Assembly (NCBI GenBank): GCA_043807765.1
Contig: JAZDFQ010000052.1
Location: 7,354-71,353, forward strand
Length of the DNA stretch: 64,000 nt
Origin: Stygiobacter sp043807765
Lineage (GTDB): Bacteria > Bacteroidota > Ignavibacteria > Ignavibacteriales > Melioribacteraceae
Reading direction: 5' to 3'
The first letter of the stretch is position 1. The number at the start of each line of letters is the position of its first letter. The translations under genes were made by a program, and so were the position numbers. Below, piece by piece: positions 7,753 to 17,785 of the stretch. The notes under the pieces were generated by a model. That model did no database searches. It was not told where the DNA came from and saw nothing but the letters and a program-made list of their open reading frames with translations.

Positions 7753-10382
7753 ACAAGCATTCGAATCGTTGGAACTTAATAATGTCTTCACTTAGAAAAG
7801 TATTCTCACTCGGCTTAATCATCAGTTCAATATGCTCTGCTCAAATAGAAAACAAAAGCGGCTCAGGTGTTTATGTTGATAGTAATGGGATAATGCGCTG
7901 GAAAGTTAGTAACAAAGAAGTAGCGTTGTTTGGTGTTAACTATACAGTTCCGTTTGCATATTCTTACAGAGCTCACAAAAAGCTTGGACTCAATATTAAA
8001 AAAGCGATTGACCTCGATATTGCCCAAATGGTTCGCTTAGGATTAGATGCTTTTCGTGTTCACGTTTGGGATAGAGAAATTTCCGACCGCGATGGTAATC
8101 TTCTAAATAATGAACATCTCGATTTATTTGATTATTTAATTTCGAAATTGGCAGCTAATGGAATTAAGTCAATCATTACACCAATTGCATGGTGGGGAAC
8201 GGGCTGGCCTGAGCCCGATGTTGAAACTCCCGGCTTTTCGCAGATCTATTCTAAGATGGATTTAATTACAAATGCGAAGGCTAGAGAAGCACAAAGAAAA
8301 TATCTGAATCAGTTCATCAACCATATTAATCCTTATACAAAACATTCATATAAAGATGAACCGTCAATAATTGCGATAGAAATTATCAATGAGCCGAAGC
8401 ATCCGAACAATGAACAACAAGTAATAGAATACATAAATGAAATGTATGATGTACTCCGCACGGCGGGTGTAACTAAACCTGTCTTTTATAACATAAGCGA
8501 GAATTGGAATACTGTACAAGCTAACGCTGTTAGCAAATCGAAAGCAGAGGGCGTTTCGTTTCAATGGTATCCAACGGGATTGGTTCACGGAAAAATGCTA
8601 GAGGGCAATTATTTGATTAATGTGAACAAGTATAAAATTCCCTCGGAAGGGGTTGAGCAGTTTAACAAGAAAGCAAAAATGGTTTATGAATTTGATGCTG
8701 CGGATGTTGGCGCTTCGTATATGTATCCGGCAATGGCAAGAAGTTACCGCGAAGCCGGAATGCAGTTTGCCGCAATGTTCAGTTACGATCCATCTCAAAT
8801 TGCTTGGAGTAATACAGAATACCCAACACATTTTCTAAATCTTCTTTACACTCCATCCAAAGCAATAAGTTTGCTGATTGCTGGTAAGGCATTTCATTCG
8901 TTAAAACTAAATAAATCGTTTGGCGAGTTTCCGATCAATAATAACTTTGATGAATACACCGTTAATGCTTCTGAAGATTTGAGTGTAATGAATAACGATA
9001 CTTCTCTTTATTATTCGAGCAACACCAATGTTGAGCCAAGAAATGTTGCGAAGCTAGCTCACATTGCCGGTGTTGGTAACTCGTCAATAATCAAATATGA
9101 TGGAACCGGTGCGTATTTCTTAGACAAGCTTGAAAATGGTATTTGGCGATTGGAATTATACCCGGATGTAGTTTGGTTAAAAGATCCGTTTGAGCAGACG
9201 AGTATATCGCGTCAAGTTTCCAAATTGTACTGGAACCAAAGAAATATGCTGTTAAATATTTCTGAGTTAGGCGAAGGTTTTAGAGTTAAATCTATTTCCA
9301 ATTCTAAATGGTCTGATAGAGAATCTGCCGGTCAGCAAGTTAAAGTCGAACCGGGTGTTTACATTTTGTATGCAAATGCAGTTGGAAAGAAAGCGGTAGG
9401 AAAATACACAGCGAAGAAAACCAATTTTTTAGATGGATTATATATTCCACAAAAATTAACTCTGGCAACAGAAGTAGTAAATAAAACAAGCACGCAAGCC
9501 TTAACAACTTCCAAACTCAATTTTCAATTTCAGATTGTTAGTGAATATAAAATCAAATCGGCTAACTTATTCGTAAAACGTTTAGGCTGGCGCGGATTCA
9601 AAAAGTATTCTCTCAAAAATGTCGGAGCTTACAATTACTCGGTTGATGATACGACCAGATTCGTTCTAGATGGAATTCTTCAGTATTGTGTATCGGTAGA
9701 AACAGAAAAAGGAGTACAAACATTCCCAGGTGGAATAGCCAAATCGCCCGAAGAGTGGGACTTTTCCCACAATGATTTGTGGAGTATTAACATCTGTAAA
9801 CCGCAAGAACCAATTGTGTTGCTGGAGGCAAATCGTGATCAAAGGGATTTAATTTTTCCACAATACAATCCTTTGATGAGATATTCTGTTGATTATAATT
9901 CGGGAACGACTAGCGAAAAGAACTCTATTGCTCTAAAAATTTCTTTTGCTGATAAGAGTGTTATCCCATTCGGTGTGCAATTGAATACCGCGAAAATAAT
10001 TCAACCGTTTATTCGTGCGATGGATGATTACAATACTATCGTGATTCAAGGCAAAGGAAATAGCAGCGGCTCTTATGGTATAAACTTGATCATGAATAAT
10101 GGTAAACAATACAGTGTCAAGTTTAACTTAGCAAAGTCATGGCATGAAGTTAATATTCCACTGGAGTCGTTCAAAGTTGGTTCCGCATTGATTCTTCCTA
10201 ATTCTTATCCGCAATTCTTGCCAAAGATATGGAACGGAAAAGACGATGAGATGATAAGCAGAATTAATTTAGCCGATCTTGAGTTCATTCAGATAACTTG
10301 CGAAAGACCAAATTATGCTACAGAGAACAAACCGACTGAAGTGGAGTTCAAAATAGAATCGGTAACCTTGAAAAGGAATTGA
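7749..10382 (+). CDS. Clan GH-A glycoside hydrolase (GH5-like; possible GH147 beta-galactosidase)
   Basis: The 877-residue protein starts within the stop codon of the GH53 gene (ATGA overlap). An in-frame ATG at 7782 would give a shorter signal peptide (MSSLRKVFSLGLIISSICSAQ). Residues ~40-390 form a (beta/alpha)8 barrel of the cellulase superfamily: LFGVNYTVPF, DAFRVHVWDRE, acid/base Glu215 in IAIEIINEPKHP and probable nucleophile Glu314 in MVYEFDAAD. The C-terminal half (about 500-877) is beta-rich with no recognised signature. Family assignment between GH5 and other GH-A families is uncertain. Position between GH53 and GH2 genes, as in galactan loci where a GH147 exo-galactosidase occurs, makes a galactan role plausible but unproven. 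No T9SS tail is visible. Confidence 0.75.
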   Translation: MNKHSNRWNLIMSSLRKVFSLGLIISSICSAQIENKSGSGVYVDSNGIMRWKVSNKEVALFGVNYTVPFAYSYRAHKKLGLNIKKAIDLDIAQMVRLGLDAFRVHVWDREISDRDGNLLNNEHLDLFDYLISKLAANGIKSIITPIAWWGTGWPEPDVETPGFSQIYSKMDLITNAKAREAQRKYLNQFINHINPYTKHSYKDEPSIIAIEIINEPKHPNNEQQVIEYINEMYDVLRTAGVTKPVFYNISENWNTVQANAVSKSKAEGVSFQWYPTGLVHGKMLEGNYLINVNKYKIPSEGVEQFNKKAKMVYEFDAADVGASYMYPAMARSYREAGMQFAAMFSYDPSQIAWSNTEYPTHFLNLLYTPSKAISLLIAGKAFHSLKLNKSFGEFPINNNFDEYTVNASEDLSVMNNDTSLYYSSNTNVEPRNVAKLAHIAGVGNSSIIKYDGTGAYFLDKLENGIWRLELYPDVVWLKDPFEQTSISRQVSKLYWNQRNMLLNISELGEGFRVKSISNSKWSDRESAGQQVKVEPGVYILYANAVGKKAVGKYTAKKTNFLDGLYIPQKLTLATEVVNKTSTQALTTSKLNFQFQIVSEYKIKSANLFVKRLGWRGFKKYSLKNVGAYNYSVDDTTRFVLDGILQYCVSVETEKGVQTFPGGIAKSPEEWDFSHNDLWSINICKPQEPIVLLEANRDQRDLIFPQYNPLMRYSVDYNSGTTSEKNSIALKISFADKSVIPFGVQLNTAKIIQPFIRAMDDYNTIVIQGKGNSSGSYGINLIMNNGKQYSVKFNLAKSWHEVNIPLESFKVGSALILPNSYPQFLPKIWNGKDDEMISRINLADLEFIQITCERPNYATENKPTEVEFKIESVTLKRN

Positions 10383-10427
10383 TCTTTTAATAAACACATA
10401 TCATATTCAAAAAACATTGGTATTGTA

Positions 10428-12896
10428 ATGAAGAACTCGATCATGAATTCAGCGAAGATGATTTTTATTTTGGTTTTAGCCGGACTACAAATCTCTGTTG
10501 CAAACTTGTATGCTCAAGAATCAAAAAATAGCAGAGAAAAGCTTTGTATAGATATGAATTGGAAATTTCAACTCGGTGATCAAAACGGTGCCGAGAAAGT
10601 TTCTTACGATGATAGCAAATGGAGAACTCTCAATCTTCCTCATGATTGGAGTATAGAAGGAACATATAGTGAATGCGAACCAACTGGAAACAGCGGTGGA
10701 TATTTACCAACCGGTATCGGCTGGTACCGTCACTATTTTGATGTTTCCAAAAGTGATTTGAACAAAAAAATAAGTATCCTCTTCGACGGCGTTTATATGA
10801 ACAGCGATGTATGGATTAATGGTAATCACCTTGGAAAGTATCCTTACGGTTACAGCAGCTTTTATTATGAATTATCAAAACATCTAACTGCCGGCAAAAA
10901 TGTAATTGCCGTAAGAGTGGATAATTCCAAGCAACCTAACACAAGATGGTACACCGGTTCCGGAATTTACAGACATGCCTGGCTTGTTAAAACAAATCCG
11001 GTTCATTTTTCTATGTGGGAAAATTATGTAATCACTCCTATTGTATCAGAGGATTCTGCAATTGTTGCCGTAAAATCAAAAATTGAAAACAATTCGAATG
11101 CAACTAAGGAGCTCGTTCTTAGAGCAACTATTCTTGATAAAAGCGGTAAAGAAATTTCTGTTTCCGAAACATCTTTTAAGGTTGAGAGTGGTAAAGAAAT
11201 TGAAGTTGGCACAAAAATTAAAATTACTGATCCAAAATTATGGGCGATAGAATTTCCGAACCTCTATAAACTGCAAACTTCAATCGTAGAAAAGAATAAC
11301 ACGATTGACAATGTTGTAACTACTTTTGGAGTCCGCACCATAAGTTACGATGTTGACAAAGGATTTTTCTTAAATGGCAAGCATGTAAAAATGAATGGCG
11401 TTTGCATTCATCACGATGGTGGTTGTGTAGGTGCGGCTGTTCCGGAAAAAGTATTAGAGAGAAGACTTAAGATTTTGAAAGAGATGGGCTGCAACGCGAT
11501 TAGAACTTCTCACAATCCGCCGGCTCCCGAATTACTTGATCTTTGCGATGAGATGGGATTTCTTGTTATGGATGAACCGTTTGATGAATGGAAATACGGT
11601 AAACGTAAATATGGCTATCATGAATACTTTGATGAGTGGTGGGAAAAAGATTTAACAACAATGATTCATAGAGATAGAAATCATCCATCTATAGTAATTT
11701 GGAGTGCTGGAAACGAAATACCGGAACAGAAAAGTGAGAATGGCGCAGCAATGTTAAAATCCATCATGGATGTTTACCATAAAGAAGATCCAACTCGTCC
11801 GGTAACATTGGCGTGCGATAATATTGCCGCAGATGGCGGCGCTACAACGCTGGAATTTTTAAACGAGCTTGATATTGTTGGTTATAATTATGTTGATCGC
11901 TGGCATGAACGCCGCGAGTTAATGTACAGTATGGACCGTCATGCTCATCCAAATTGGAAAATGATTGGAACGGAAAGTATTTCCAACAGCGGCGGTATTC
12001 GCGGAAATTATTCACTAGGTGATGATCCGAATGTTGTTAAGCCGAATTATAATTATCGTATGATTGATGCCGAACAGCTTTGGAAGTATGTATCGGTTCA
12101 CGATTATGTAATTGGTGATTTTATGTGGACCGGCTTCGACTATCTTGGTGAATCTAACTGGCCGGCTAAGAATGATAATTTCGGCGTACTTGATTTGTGC
12201 GGTTTTCCAAAGGACGGATTTTATTTTTACAAGAGCCAATGGACTAAAGAACCTATGATTCATTTGTTTCCACACTGGAATTGGCAGGGTAGAGAAGGTC
12301 AGGTAATTCCGGTTCTATGTTATACAAATTGCGATGCTGTTGAATTATTCTTAAATGGAAAATCTTTTGGGGAGAAAAGATTAGAGTATCCAAGGCAAGG
12401 TAATTCCGGCGGTTGGAATCTTTACGACAAGCCGCAAGTAAATCCAACCACTTCCGATTTACACTTGCAATGGGATGTTCCATACACTCCGGGAGTATTA
12501 AAAGCGGTCGGAAAAAAAGATGGAAAGATTGTCTATATGGAAGAAATTAAAACTACGGAACAGCCTTTCGCAATTCAGTTGAAAGCAGATAGAAATAGTA
12601 TTTCTGCAGATAGCCGGGATATTGTTCATGTTGAGGTTTCTGTAGTTGATAAAAACGGAAACATAGTTCCAACAGCCGATAACTTGATAAACTTTGCAAT
12701 TGAAGGAGACGGGAAAATAATTGGTGTGGATAATGGAAATCCGTACGATCATGATTCTTACAAAATTCCTAAGCGAAAAGTTTTTAACGGGTTGGGATTG
12801 GTTGTGATTCAATCAAAAAGATCCATTGGTGAAATAAAATTGAAGGCGCAATCTGAAAATTTGATGGATGCTGTTGTTAAGATCAAAATTAAATAA
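10428..12896 (+). CDS. GH2 beta-galactosidase (DUF4982-type)
   Basis: This 822-residue secreted enzyme (signal peptide ending LYAQ, about residue 30) has the GH2 order: jelly-roll sugar-binding domain (MNWKFQLGD, LPHDWSIEG, GIGWYRHYF), Ig-like domain, and TIM barrel from about residue 300 (GVCIHHDGGCVGAAVP, IRTSHNPPAPELLDLCDEMG). The acid/base is Glu430 in IWSAGNEIPEQ and the nucleophile Glu516 in MIGTESISN. After the barrel comes a DUF4982-like domain (WNWQGREGQVIPV, VELFLNGKSFG) and a bacterial Ig-like module. This architecture is typical of Bacteroidota exo-beta-galactosidases in plant-glycan loci. It is the last gene of the galactan run, 45 bases after its neighbour and followed by a hairpin. 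Confidence 0.9.
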   Translation: MKNSIMNSAKMIFILVLAGLQISVANLYAQESKNSREKLCIDMNWKFQLGDQNGAEKVSYDDSKWRTLNLPHDWSIEGTYSECEPTGNSGGYLPTGIGWYRHYFDVSKSDLNKKISILFDGVYMNSDVWINGNHLGKYPYGYSSFYYELSKHLTAGKNVIAVRVDNSKQPNTRWYTGSGIYRHAWLVKTNPVHFSMWENYVITPIVSEDSAIVAVKSKIENNSNATKELVLRATILDKSGKEISVSETSFKVESGKEIEVGTKIKITDPKLWAIEFPNLYKLQTSIVEKNNTIDNVVTTFGVRTISYDVDKGFFLNGKHVKMNGVCIHHDGGCVGAAVPEKVLERRLKILKEMGCNAIRTSHNPPAPELLDLCDEMGFLVMDEPFDEWKYGKRKYGYHEYFDEWWEKDLTTMIHRDRNHPSIVIWSAGNEIPEQKSENGAAMLKSIMDVYHKEDPTRPVTLACDNIAADGGATTLEFLNELDIVGYNYVDRWHERRELMYSMDRHAHPNWKMIGTESISNSGGIRGNYSLGDDPNVVKPNYNYRMIDAEQLWKYVSVHDYVIGDFMWTGFDYLGESNWPAKNDNFGVLDLCGFPKDGFYFYKSQWTKEPMIHLFPHWNWQGREGQVIPVLCYTNCDAVELFLNGKSFGEKRLEYPRQGNSGGWNLYDKPQVNPTTSDLHLQWDVPYTPGVLKAVGKKDGKIVYMEEIKTTEQPFAIQLKADRNSISADSRDIVHVEVSVVDKNGNIVPTADNLINFAIEGDGKIIGVDNGNPYDHDSYKIPKRKVFNGLGLVVIQSKRSIGEIKLKAQSENLMDAVVKIKIK

Positions 12897-12917
12897 ATTA
12901 TTTGTGCCCTATTCAAA

Positions 12918-12950
12918 ATCAATCCATTTTAAAAATTGGATTGATCTTTT
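12918..12950 (+). terminator. Probable intrinsic terminator after the GH2 gene
   Basis: A 9-bp perfect stem (atcaatcca at 12918-12926 with tggattgat at 12937-12945), extended by A/T pairs across the loop, is followed by ctttt. It begins 22 bases after the GH2 stop codon and marks the end of the plus-strand galactan run. Confidence 0.65.
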
Positions 12951-13373
12951 ACGAATGATAAACTAATTCAAAAGTAGGAGAGATGATTAAATAATGATTT
13001 GATTCTTTATAGCCGACCTAGTAAGAAGTATTTTGCAATGAGGTGCTTTCAATTTTGACAAAATTCACGAAGATGTACGCAAATCAACCACCAAACGCGT
13101 CATGTTGCATTCCACTTACCATAAGCAGCTCTTTGCTTAGGATCATCATTGCAATTAGAAATGGAGTGGTAGGCCGAATGAAGAATTTGATTTCCAATAA
13201 TTATGAGATGGAACGTACTTACTATTTAAGCGGCATATAAGTTCTGGAACTGCATCGAGTGTTTATGAACACAGAATTACTCTTTGTTGTCATCTGTTAG
13301 ATACTAATACCAATAAAATCGTTCAGTTTAAAAAACTACATTGTTAAAAATTCTTTCACTTGTCACCCAGTTT
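12951..13373. other. Intergenic region between convergent genes, no supported gene
   Basis: About 420 bases contain short frames only. None has a family match, a plausible ribosome-binding site and a typical composition together. A 37-codon minus-strand open stretch without a start codon (about 13100-13215) reads like ordinary protein but cannot be assigned; it may be a decayed remnant. No promoter or operator was recognised. Confidence 0.5.
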
Positions 13374-13407
13374 CCTAAAAATAAAAGAGCGGCTAGTCGC
13401 CGCTCCC
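13374..13407 (-). terminator. Intrinsic terminator of the large GH2 gene
   Basis: Read on the minus strand, a GC-rich perfect 7-bp stem (gagcggc/gccgctc, plus positions 13387-13393 and 13399-13405) is followed directly by TTTTATTTTT. It lies about 40 bases beyond the stop codon of the minus-strand beta-galactosidase gene and has the standard form of a rho-independent terminator. Confidence 0.85.
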
Positions 13408-13447
13408 TAAGATTATTCCACTTATTGCTTTGAATATTCTGTCTCAG

Positions 13448-16400
13448 TTATCTTATTCCAACTACACTAAACCCGATTGTAGAACTTCCGGTTCCACGGC
13501 TTTCATCATCAACGCCGACTTTTAATTTTATTTTCACATATTCGTCATTCATAGTGTACCACAGTTCTGCAATTCCGTGTGTTCCTAGTCCGGTTTTGTA
13601 TACTGTTCCGGCAACTTTAATTGGATTGTCATCAACAGTTTTGTTTATAGCTAACGTTTTCCATCCTTGGAATGTTTTGTATGGAACTAATTCTGTTAAT
13701 GAAATTTCTGTCCCATCTTTCTTTACCAACACTGGTTCAATAATATCAGCATGATCGCGGTCCGTTGAATGATCCGGATCTGTAATGAAAATGGCAAAAG
13801 ATTTATATCCGCTTAATTCAACTTCTGCTGGTACAGCTTTATCGCCAAATTTTATTGTTGGGCTTTCATACAACAATTCTCTGATTTTATAATTGTGAGA
13901 AACAGATAAAGAAGGATTAAACCATTTCTTAAATGCTTTTGCTTTAATTGTGCATTCAGCAGAAACTTTGATTGGTTCTTGATATAGTTGAGAACTTTCA
14001 GTTGGTGAAGTTCCATCCAAAGTATATCTTATTTTGGCATCGCCAATAGGAGAAATAATTTCAACAGTTTGTAAACCTTTGTACAAAAATCTTTCTATTG
14101 GAAGTATTTCCGGAGCTTCTAAAAAAGGAGAACTGCTCAGCAAATTAGAAATCTCGTTCTTAGGGTTTACTAAACTAATTCTGTATGAATAGGTAACATT
14201 TTTTAAAGGAAGTAAATATTCCGGTCTCACTCCAGGTCCGCAACTCGCACCTCCTAAACCATTTTGCAAATAATCAATTGTAAAGTAAACATCATCATGC
14301 TTGGTGATTTCTGCAAAACTTTTCTTGTCTAAATCATTTTCGCCATAATGTAGCGCTGTAGTTTCTATTGTTGGAAATCCGCTCACAGCAATTCCAATAC
14401 CTTCGCTATTCGTTAAAGAAGCCCATCTTACATCTGCCTTGTTTCCGGTGTGTTGCGGTCTAGAATACGGAAAGAATTGTTCGCCAACTGTTGAAGTATA
14501 TTCCCTAAGCATTGCAGAGTTTTTTCTGTCCGAATAATTTTCCCATGGTCCACGTCCATAGTATTTATAATTCTCAAATTGCGGATTCAAGATCATCTGC
14601 ATTCCAATTCTAGGTAACTCTCTATTTGCTATATCAGAAGCTTCTATTGCAAATTCAAAACTACTTCTACCAAACACATCACCATTAGGGAAAACACTAT
14701 AAGTAATTATGTTATCCATAATGTGAGCTGCTGAATCGCTGAATACTTTTTGTACAACTTCTACATCGTAGAAATTTTTGTCGTCTTTCTTTACAGAAAC
14801 TTTCTTAACCTCAAACTTTAGGTAATTTAATCCAACCTTACGCCATTGTCTGGCTGGACTCGAAACATTCCACCACTTTTCATCGTTATCACTTGGAGCG
14901 CGGTAGAGTATAGCTGATGGACCATGTTTGAGAATTTCAATCCCTTCATTTTTAATTGATGAAATAGTTCCGGATTTTTTGTTAAAACTTAGGTTAAATC
15001 TTGTTCCAGTAAAATTAATGAGCTCTTTTGATTCTTCAAATTTTAGTCTACCAGCACTCTTTTCAATTACATATTGATTCTTTTTTGTTTGATAAGGCAA
15101 TTGCAATTGTTCCCATGCAACTGTGTGTCCCTTTTTAGCCCAATCATTGTCTTCAGCTAACTTAAAAGCGATATTTAGAAAATATTCACTGTTAACTTTA
15201 AGTGTTGGTTTAGTGAATGGAATTACAACTTCCTTTTCCATTCCCGGTTTAAGATCAACTTTGCCAAAATCACCTTTTTGAATTTGTTTACCGTTCTCTA
15301 ATAACTCCCATTCTCCGTTCAAGACATTCAGATTGGTGAACTCATATCTATTTAGAATTTGAATCCTTCCGGAATTCAAATCAGCTGAACTAATTTTTAC
15401 CGGTTGAATAATATACTTATACTCATATAATTCCGGTTGAGGAGTCCTATCTGCTAAAATCATTCCGTCGAACGCAACATATGTTTCGGATCTACGATCG
15501 TTCATATCGCCACTATTAGCGATGAATGTTTTTCCATTTTTATCCTTTGCATAAAAACCTTGATCCATCCAATCCCAAATAAATCCACCCTGCGCTCTAG
15601 GTAGTGTGTAAGATGGTTCCCAGTATTCTTTCAAGTTACCGCAACTGTTTCCCATTGCGTGAGCGTATTCGCACATAATGACAGGTCTGTTATTTTCTTT
15701 AGCTTGACTAATATATCCTTCTACAGAAGGATACATTGGCGCAATAATATCAATTGAGGAATCTGTGTTTGCGGGATTATAATGCACAGGACGTGTTGGC
15801 TCGTTTTTGTGAATCCAGTCAGACATCTTAACATGGTTTGGGCCAAAACCAGATTCATTTCCTAAAGACCAATAAAGTATTGATGCGTGATTTTTATATG
15901 GTTCAACATTACCGGCATTGCGGTCTAAGAATGAATCTAGCCACGTTGAATCTTGTGAGAATCTGCTCCAGTATTGGTGTGATTCAAGATTTGCTTCGGC
16001 GCATAAATAGAGTCCATATTCATCGCATAATTTATACCATAATGGATTGTTTGTATAATGGCAAGTTCTAACAGCATTTATATTAAACTGCTTCATTAGC
16101 TTGATGTCATCAATCATAGCTTCTTTTGTTACATATCTGCCCGAAACGGCATCATGCTCATGGCGGTTTACACCTCTAACCAAAATTCGTTGCCCGTTAA
16201 CTTTTAGGATTCCATCTTTCCATTCTATTTCTCTAAACCCAACTTCTGTTGATAAATTCTGGGTTACATTTCCTTTACTATCTACTAGCGAAATTAATAG
16301 AGTGTATAAGTTTGGTGTCTCAGCAGTCCATTTCTTCGGATCCAAAATATTTTTAGAAAATTTAACAATTGTTTCTTTATTATTTGTCGAAGTAAATCTC

Positions 16401-17266
16401 TCTGTTTTATCTCTAAAGAGTTCTTTCCCATTTTTGTCTATCAGCGCAACTTCAGCAAGTAACTCACCGGTGTTTTCTAGTTCAGCGTAGTTTTTAACTT
16501 TTAAAGTAAGATTAAGCTTTGCGTTTACGTAACTCTCGTCCAAATCAGTTGTAATTGTGTAATCGTTTATAGATACTTTTGGCTGAGAATAAAGAAAGAC
16601 ATCTCTAAAGATTCCGCTTAACCGCCAGAAATCTTGATCTTCTAAATAACTTCCGTCGCTGAATCTGTATACTTGAACTGCCAGAGTGTTTTCTCCGGCT
16701 TGTAAATATTTCGTAACATTAAACTCAGCGGGACAATAACTGTTTTCGCTGTATCCAACTTTTTTACCATTTATCCATAAATAGAATGCAGCTTCAACTC
16801 CATCGAAGTTGAGGAAAACTTCTCTACCATTCCAATCAAAAGGAACAGTAAAGTTTGTTCTGTATGATGCAACCGGATTGAAATCGCTACCGACCAAAGG
16901 AGGCTTACTATAATCGAATGGGTATCTAATATTTAGAAAGATGAATTCGCTAAACCCGGCATTTTCTAGGCTGAATGGAACCTTTACATCTTTCCAGTTT
17001 GCTGTTGAGTACTCTGGTTTGAAAAAATCAGTTGGCGCTTCTGCTGGCTTGCTTACGTAATTGATTTTCCAAATCCCGTTTAGTGATTTGTAGTAGGCAG
17101 ATTTAGTAAAATCACCAGAAAGTGAACTCTTGGTATCGATGTAAGGCACTACATTTACATGATAATACTCTTTATTAATACCAAATACTTTTTGGTTTTC
17201 CCACTCGTTTTGTTGCGCAAGTAAAGTTGCAGCACTAAGTAAAAAAAGTGAAAGCAGTTTTCTCAT
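13448..17266 (-). CDS. GH2 beta-galactosidase, LacZ-type, with C-terminal HEX-C-like and NPCBM modules
   Basis: This 1272-residue secreted enzyme (signal peptide MRKLLSLFLLSAATLLAQ) follows the LacZ plan: sugar-binding, Ig-like, TIM barrel, second Ig-like and small beta-sandwich (Bgal_small_N) domains. The acid/base is Glu471 in YWSLGNESGFGPNH and the nucleophile Glu533 in IMCEYAHAMGNS, both classic LacZ motifs. After about residue 1040 there is a chitobiase/hexosaminidase C-terminal-like module (IRYTLDGTSPTESS) and an NPCBM-like module (GLGTHGIAELWYT), adding ~240 residues to the ~1030 usual for LacZ. These extra modules suggest galactoside-bearing glycan as substrate and not free lactose. 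It is divergent from the GH127 gene and has its own terminator. Confidence 0.92.
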   Translation of the reverse strand: MRKLLSLFLLSAATLLAQQNEWENQKVFGINKEYYHVNVVPYIDTKSSLSGDFTKSAYYKSLNGIWKINYVSKPAEAPTDFFKPEYSTANWKDVKVPFSLENAGFSEFIFLNIRYPFDYSKPPLVGSDFNPVASYRTNFTVPFDWNGREVFLNFDGVEAAFYLWINGKKVGYSENSYCPAEFNVTKYLQAGENTLAVQVYRFSDGSYLEDQDFWRLSGIFRDVFLYSQPKVSINDYTITTDLDESYVNAKLNLTLKVKNYAELENTGELLAEVALIDKNGKELFRDKTERFTSTNNKETIVKFSKNILDPKKWTAETPNLYTLLISLVDSKGNVTQNLSTEVGFREIEWKDGILKVNGQRILVRGVNRHEHDAVSGRYVTKEAMIDDIKLMKQFNINAVRTCHYTNNPLWYKLCDEYGLYLCAEANLESHQYWSRFSQDSTWLDSFLDRNAGNVEPYKNHASILYWSLGNESGFGPNHVKMSDWIHKNEPTRPVHYNPANTDSSIDIIAPMYPSVEGYISQAKENNRPVIMCEYAHAMGNSCGNLKEYWEPSYTLPRAQGGFIWDWMDQGFYAKDKNGKTFIANSGDMNDRRSETYVAFDGMILADRTPQPELYEYKYIIQPVKISSADLNSGRIQILNRYEFTNLNVLNGEWELLENGKQIQKGDFGKVDLKPGMEKEVVIPFTKPTLKVNSEYFLNIAFKLAEDNDWAKKGHTVAWEQLQLPYQTKKNQYVIEKSAGRLKFEESKELINFTGTRFNLSFNKKSGTISSIKNEGIEILKHGPSAILYRAPSDNDEKWWNVSSPARQWRKVGLNYLKFEVKKVSVKKDDKNFYDVEVVQKVFSDSAAHIMDNIITYSVFPNGDVFGRSSFEFAIEASDIANRELPRIGMQMILNPQFENYKYYGRGPWENYSDRKNSAMLREYTSTVGEQFFPYSRPQHTGNKADVRWASLTNSEGIGIAVSGFPTIETTALHYGENDLDKKSFAEITKHDDVYFTIDYLQNGLGGASCGPGVRPEYLLPLKNVTYSYRISLVNPKNEISNLLSSSPFLEAPEILPIERFLYKGLQTVEIISPIGDAKIRYTLDGTSPTESSQLYQEPIKVSAECTIKAKAFKKWFNPSLSVSHNYKIRELLYESPTIKFGDKAVPAEVELSGYKSFAIFITDPDHSTDRDHADIIEPVLVKKDGTEISLTELVPYKTFQGWKTLAINKTVDDNPIKVAGTVYKTGLGTHGIAELWYTMNDEYVKIKLKVGVDDESRGTGSSTIGFSVVGIR

Positions 17267-17335
17267 ATTATATCCCTTAAAATGTAATTTTAGTTATTGA
17301 AAAAAGGTGCATAATTTCAGATAAACAAATAGTGA

Positions 17336-17475
17336 GAGACCTATGAAAAATTATTTTTGAATGTCATTGCGAGGAATGAAATGACGAAGCAATCTCGATT
17401 TTTGATTCAAAAGATAGTTTTGAGTTTGCTTCACTTCGTTCGCAAAGACAATAATTGCAATATTTCAGAGGTCTC
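17336..17475. repeat. MITE-like dispersed repeat, copy 1
   Basis: Ends carry the inverted pair gagacct (17336-17342) and aggtctc (17469-17475), each followed inward by a tgaaa-type sequence. The interior (17359-17455) includes cattgcgaggaatgaaatga and gcttcacttcgttcgcaaag. The same interior occurs in reverse orientation at 27178-27293. No coding capacity is seen. The element occupies part of the 519-base divergent region between the GH2 and GH127 genes. Confidence 0.75.
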
Positions 17476-17542
17476 AGTGAGTGAATCCTCCGAGCCAACA
17501 CATTCTTCTGCAAATTTATGAATTTAATTTTTAGTATATCTA

Positions 17543-17555
17543 TTCGTTAAACGAA
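17543..17555. promoter_or_regulatory. Short palindrome in the GH2/GH127 divergent region
   Basis: The sequence ttcgttaaacgaa is a palindrome apart from its central base. It lies in the region upstream of both the minus-strand GH2 and the plus-strand GH127 gene, where an operator would be expected. No regulator can be assigned and chance occurrence in AT-rich DNA is possible. Confidence 0.25.
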
Positions 17556-17670
17556 GACATTGGGATTTCAAATTCTATGAATGTATTCATATCAAAAATA
17601 TAGTTTTGAGAGAACCGGCAGAAATACTAAGAGAATAATTCTACATCGCAAACAAATAGTGAGCTAAAGC

Positions 17671-17740
17671 TTGCGCAATTTGGTGAATTAAACTCGCTTT
17701 CCGGCTTTCAATTAGCTCATCGTTCTAATACTATGATATT
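17671..17740 (+). repeat. Seventy-base element upstream of GH127, also found upstream of the epimerase gene
   Basis: The stretch from ttgcgcaatttggtgaatta to the ctatga near 17735 matches 63257-63325 at most positions (shared blocks gaattaaactcgcttt and ggctttcaatta). Both copies lie in the same orientation shortly before a plus-strand sugar gene. It could be a promoter or leader element, or the remnant of a dispersed repeat. Confidence 0.6.
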
Positions 17741-17785
17741 GCTATTTGAACTGGTTAAATAAATTTTTATTGAAAATAAAAATAA

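Noticed and set aside
13043..13240. Short plus-strand frame of 65 codons and a 37-codon minus-strand open stretch in the same gap
   Set aside because: No ribosome-binding site or family match; the minus-strand stretch has no start codon. A decayed remnant is possible but cannot be supported.
17336..17475. Insertion sequence
   Set aside because: The element is too short to encode a transposase; only a MITE-like repeat can be supported.
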